Part shown: one piece after another, positions 14,089-16,761 of the stretch | Layout of the letters: each line of letters opens with the position of its first letter | Numbering within the stretch: the first letter of the stretch is position 1 | Origin: an uncultured Oscillospiraceae bacterium | GTDB lineage: Bacteria > Bacillota_A > Clostridia > Oscillospirales > Oscillospiraceae | Assembly (NCBI GenBank): GCA_910579155.1 | Contig: CAJTTS010000073.1 | Span: 1-16,761 of the forward strand | Length of the DNA stretch: 16,761 nucleotides | Direction: 5' to 3' | Program-made: the position numbers and the translations under genes | The notes under the pieces: generated by a model | The model's input: only the letters and a program-made list of their open reading frames with translations | What the model was told of the DNA's origin: nothing | Databases searched by the model: none

Positions 14089-15285
14089 ATGGTTAATGAT
14101 TTGCTGAGTATCGTGGTTCCGGTCTACAATGTGGCGCCATATTTGGAGCGTTCGATCCAAAGTATTTTGGGGCAGACCTATCGGAACCTTGAAATTATTC
14201 TGGTGGACGACGGCTCCACAGACGGCTCGGGGGAAATCTGTGAGAAATACGCCCGGATGGATCCCAGGGTTAAGCTGATTACCCAGGAAAACCGGGGGGC
14301 GTCCGCCGCCCGGCGGAACGGGATCCGGCTGGCATCCGGTACGTACATGGGCTTCATAGATCCGGACGACTACATTGACCCGGATTTTTATGAACAGCTC
14401 ATGGCGTGCCGGGGGGAGTTTGATGTGGTGATCTCCCAGTGGCTTCGAGAGTCGGAGGATGGAACGCGGCGCTGCTATGACACGATCCGGCCCGGCGCTT
14501 ATCAGACACCGGAGGACATGGAGTTTTTGCTCCGGCATCTGGTAAACGTGTCCCTTCCCGGCGGTCAGGTGAATATCCGGCCGGGAATTGCCGCCTACCT
14601 GTGGAACAAGCTGTTCAGGGCAAAACTGGTGAAGGAAGTGGTTGAGGAGATCAAGGTCGACCTCCCTGTTTCCAACGACCGGCCGATCGTCTACAATGCG
14701 ATGCTGAAGTGCAAGTCGGCGCTCATCACGGAACTCTGCGGTTACCACTACTGGGTGCGCGGCGACTCCCTGGGGCATTCAGTAGACCGCAAATGCCGCT
14801 ACTTGAAAAATATTTGCGATTTTTACGATGCGATGGAGTCCATGTGGGCAGACTGCCCCAGATCAGCCCTCCTGATGCCGCAATTACAGTTGAAATTATC
14901 TGAGGAAGTTACCCGGGCTCCTGTCAAAATGGGCTTCCCGAAAGAAGCGCAGTTGCAGCTTAGGACGCCGGTGTTTCCCTTTATCAACCTTCTGGATGGG
15001 AAAAAGATTGCGCTGTACGGTGCGGACCTGCTGGGAAGCGGCTACCGGCGGCAGATTTTGAAGTTTAACATCTGCCGGCTCGCCCTGTGGGTGGATGAGG
15101 ACTGGGCGGAATACGCAAGAGCGGGGCTGGAGGTCAGCCCTGTGGAGGGGCTATTGGATGCGGAGTACGACTGCGTCGTTCTTGCTGTTTCCGACCAGGC
15201 TTCGGCAGACGGCATCCGGCGAAAGCTGATTGGGATGGGAATTGAGGACGAACGCATCCTCTGGAGAGCGCCCCTGGAGATATGA
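14089..15285 (+). CDS. GT2-family glycosyltransferase with C-terminal Rossmann-like domain
   Basis: A 398-residue protein. Residues 6-110 are a classical GT-A fold: [40 protein letters not shown] (29-48), [13 protein letters not shown] (67-79) and the metal-binding segment IDPDDYIDP (90-98). From about 304 a second domain begins, [20 protein letters not shown]. It continues through [12 protein letters not shown] and DCVVLAVSD and resembles the Rossmann-like sugar-nucleotide-modifying or binding domain appended to some surface-glycan enzymes. There is no membrane segment. GAGGGAGG lies six bases before the ATG. It lies 23 bp after the kinase and 22 bp before the UDP-glucose dehydrogenase, so it is probably part of the same operon. 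It likely adds a sugar to flagellin or a flagellin glycan; donor and acceptor are unknown. Confidence 0.9.
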   Translation: MVNDLLSIVVPVYNVAPYLERSIQSILGQTYRNLEIILVDDGSTDGSGEICEKYARMDPRVKLITQENRGASAARRNGIRLASGTYMGFIDPDDYIDPDFYEQLMACRGEFDVVISQWLRESEDGTRRCYDTIRPGAYQTPEDMEFLLRHLVNVSLPGGQVNIRPGIAAYLWNKLFRAKLVKEVVEEIKVDLPVSNDRPIVYNAMLKCKSALITELCGYHYWVRGDSLGHSVDRKCRYLKNICDFYDAMESMWADCPRSALLMPQLQLKLSEEVTRAPVKMGFPKEAQLQLRTPVFPFINLLDGKKIALYGADLLGSGYRRQILKFNICRLALWVDEDWAEYARAGLEVSPVEGLLDAEYDCVVLAVSDQASADGIRRKLIGMGIEDERILWRAPLEI

Positions 15286-15307
15286 ATTGGATGGGAGGAT
15301 GAAGCGG

Positions 15308-16564
15308 ATGGGACAATTTCAGCCTTCTAAAATTGCCGTGGCCGGAGCCGGATATGTGGGCTTGTCCGTCGGGGTGCTGCTGAGTCAACACCACTCGGTG
15401 TATCTTGTCGATGTGGTGCCTGAGAAAATCAGCCTCATTAACCAACAAAAATCCCCCATTCGGGACGACGAGATTGAGAGGTTCCTATCTGAAAAGGAAT
15501 TGGACCTGACCGCCACGCTGAGCGCGGAAGCGGCATACTCCGGCGCGGATCTGGTGGTGGTGGCGGTCCCCACCAATTACGACAGCGAAACCAATTATTT
15601 CGACACCTCGGCGGTGGAGACGGTGGTGTTGCAGGCGCTTGCCTACAGCGCCGACGCCATCATTGTAATCAAATCTACCGTTCCGGTGGGATATACGCGG
15701 TCGCTTCGGGAAAAAACGGGATCAAAAAATATTCTGTTCAGTCCGGAGTTCCTGCGGGAGTCCAGGGCGCTGTACGACAACCTCTACCCCAGTCGGATTA
15801 TCGTGGGCGCCGATCTGGAGGACGAGCGTCTGGTGGAAGCGGCCCAGGGGTTTGCCGCGCTGCTCCGGGAAGGCGCGGAAAAGGAGCACATCGACACGCT
15901 GATCATGGGCTTCACCGAGGCGGAAGCGGTAAAGCTGTTTGCCAATACCTACCTGGCCCTGCGGGTATCCTATTTCAACGAGCTGGACACCTACGCGGAG
16001 ATGAAAGGATTAGACACCAGGGCCATCATTGACGGAGTATGCCTGGACCCGCGGATCGGGACGCACTACAACAACCCCAGCTTCGGCTATGGGGGTTACT
16101 GCCTGCCCAAGGACACCAAGCAGTTGCTGGCCAATTACTCGGACGTGCCGGAGAACCTGATCGGGGCCATTGTGGAGAGTAACCGGACACGGAAGGACTT
16201 CATCGCGGACCGGGTGCTGGCTAAGGCGGGGTACTATAGCTACCGGAGCCACGGGGAGTACTCCCAGGAGGCGGAACGTCCCTGTACCGTGGGCGTCTAC
16301 CGGCTGACGATGAAGTCCAACTCGGACAACTTCCGGCAGAGCAGCATCCAGGGGGTCATGAAGCGGATCAAAGCGAAGGGCGCCACGGTGATCGTCTATG
16401 AGCCGACGCTGAAGGACGGCGGGACGTTTTTTGGAAGCCGGATTGTAAACGATCTGGAGGAATTCAAGCGGCAGTGTGATGTAATCGTTGCCAACCGCTA
16501 TGACGGCTGCCTGGCTGATGTCATAGGGAAGCTTTATTCCCGGGACATTTATGAAAGGGATTAA
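15308..16564 (+). CDS. ugd: UDP-glucose 6-dehydrogenase (UDP-glucuronate synthesis)
   Basis: A 418-residue NAD-dependent dehydrogenase that oxidises UDP-glucose to UDP-glucuronate in two steps. It has the Rossmann motif [17 protein letters not shown] (8-24), [10 protein letters not shown] (83-92), KSTVPVGYT (122-130), SPEFLRE (145-151), [20 protein letters not shown] (206-225) and the catalytic Cys265 in [14 protein letters not shown] (260-273). The C-terminal domain holds the [18 protein letters not shown] segment. GGGAGG (15293-15298) directly abuts the ATG at 15299 but is nine bases from the ATG at 15308, so the latter is chosen. It supplies an activated uronic acid, fitting an acidic sugar on the flagellin or another surface glycan. 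A related UDP-hexose or UDP-HexNAc dehydrogenase specificity cannot be excluded. Confidence 0.93.
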   Translation: MGQFQPSKIAVAGAGYVGLSVGVLLSQHHSVYLVDVVPEKISLINQQKSPIRDDEIERFLSEKELDLTATLSAEAAYSGADLVVVAVPTNYDSETNYFDTSAVETVVLQALAYSADAIIVIKSTVPVGYTRSLREKTGSKNILFSPEFLRESRALYDNLYPSRIIVGADLEDERLVEAAQGFAALLREGAEKEHIDTLIMGFTEAEAVKLFANTYLALRVSYFNELDTYAEMKGLDTRAIIDGVCLDPRIGTHYNNPSFGYGGYCLPKDTKQLLANYSDVPENLIGAIVESNRTRKDFIADRVLAKAGYYSYRSHGEYSQEAERPCTVGVYRLTMKSNSDNFRQSSIQGVMKRIKAKGATVIVYEPTLKDGGTFFGSRIVNDLEEFKRQCDVIVANRYDGCLADVIGKLYSRDIYERD

Positions 16565-16694
16565 GCGGTGAAGAATGATAAAAATGCACCGGAGAAATAG
16601 ATATTCACTCCATGATATAGAGGAAACGGCTTTGTGCAGGGGCAAAACGTACGGGCGAACGAGTGCATAATAAAATAATAAGGAGAAAGAAATT

Positions 16695-16761
16695 ATGAAA
16701 TCGTTCAAAGTGGATAACGCCATTATTATGGCGGCAGGAGAATCAAGACGTTGCCTGCCCC
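16695..16761 (+). CDS. Sugar/choline-type nucleotidyltransferase, first 22 residues, cut by window edge
   Basis: The visible protein is MKSFKVDNAIIMAAGESRRCLP. The segment AIIMAAGESRR followed by a Pro is the N-terminal nucleotide-binding signature of NTP-transferases. The VDNAIIMAAG form is common in LicC-like phosphocholine/sugar cytidylyltransferases. AGGAG (16681-16685) lies nine bases before the ATG. About 130 AT-richer bases with no supported gene separate it from the dehydrogenase. It probably continues the glycan operon. Its substrate cannot be told from so short a part. Confidence 0.75.
   Translation, partial: MKSFKVDNAIIMAAGESRRCLP

Noticed and set aside
16575..16670. A 31-codon open frame between the dehydrogenase and the nucleotidyltransferase
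   Set aside because: There is no ribosome binding site, no recognisable sequence and it is too short to support by itself.
1..16761. tRNA, rRNA, CRISPR arrays, transposases or integrases
   Set aside because: I saw no cloverleaf-like sequence, regularly spaced repeats or transposase/integrase motifs in any frame.

Overview
The window looks like the chromosome of an anaerobic, GC-rich, flagellated gut Clostridium of the Oscillospiraceae type (Flavonifractor/Intestinimonas/Oscillibacter-like). This is inferred from strong AGGAG-type ribosome binding sites, a clostridial-type flagellin, a carnitine-type CoA module with an ETF, and the codon bias. The taxon is an inference, not a database result.

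Region 1 (1-7340) is a divergent cai/fix-type module. Leftward from about 3408 run two class III (CaiB/BaiF) CoA-transferase paralogues, a metallo-beta-lactamase-fold hydrolase and a CaiD-like crotonase cut by the left edge. Rightward from a good promoter at 3771-3799 run fixA, fixB and a CaiC-like betaine/carnitine:CoA ligase. Together these activate a carnitine-like acid to its CoA ester, move CoA between substrates, hydrate or dehydrate an enoyl-CoA, and pass electrons through an ETF. The expected acyl-CoA dehydrogenase/reductase (CaiA) and transporter (CaiT) are not in the window; they may lie beyond the left edge. A perfect 23-bp inverted repeat (7291-7340) closes the ligase and also serves the convergent LacI-family regulator (7361-8407).

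Region 2 (8408-11344) is flagellin with its unusual control region. The 711-bp upstream stretch holds the LacI-gene promoter, a palindrome-rich AT-rich segment containing a sigma28-like promoter, and a structured leader. The leader ends in a hairpin whose loop carries AAAGGA, a short distance before an AAAGGAG ribosome binding site, which is the layout expected for CsrA control of flagellin translation. The flagellin (649 aa) has conserved D0/D1 ends around a large variable centre of about 380 residues.

Region 3 (11345-16761) looks like a flagellin-modification operon. In order it has a 671-aa protein with a sulfotransferase-like C-terminal part, a 66-aa protein resembling the flagellin D1 helix, a divergent APS-kinase-like enzyme, a GT2 glycosyltransferase with an extra Rossmann-like domain, a UDP-glucose 6-dehydrogenase, and the start of a sugar/choline-type nucleotidyltransferase cut by the right edge. 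The 66-aa flagellin-like mini-protein, placed between the putative transferase and the kinase and translationally coupled to both, is the most unusual item here.
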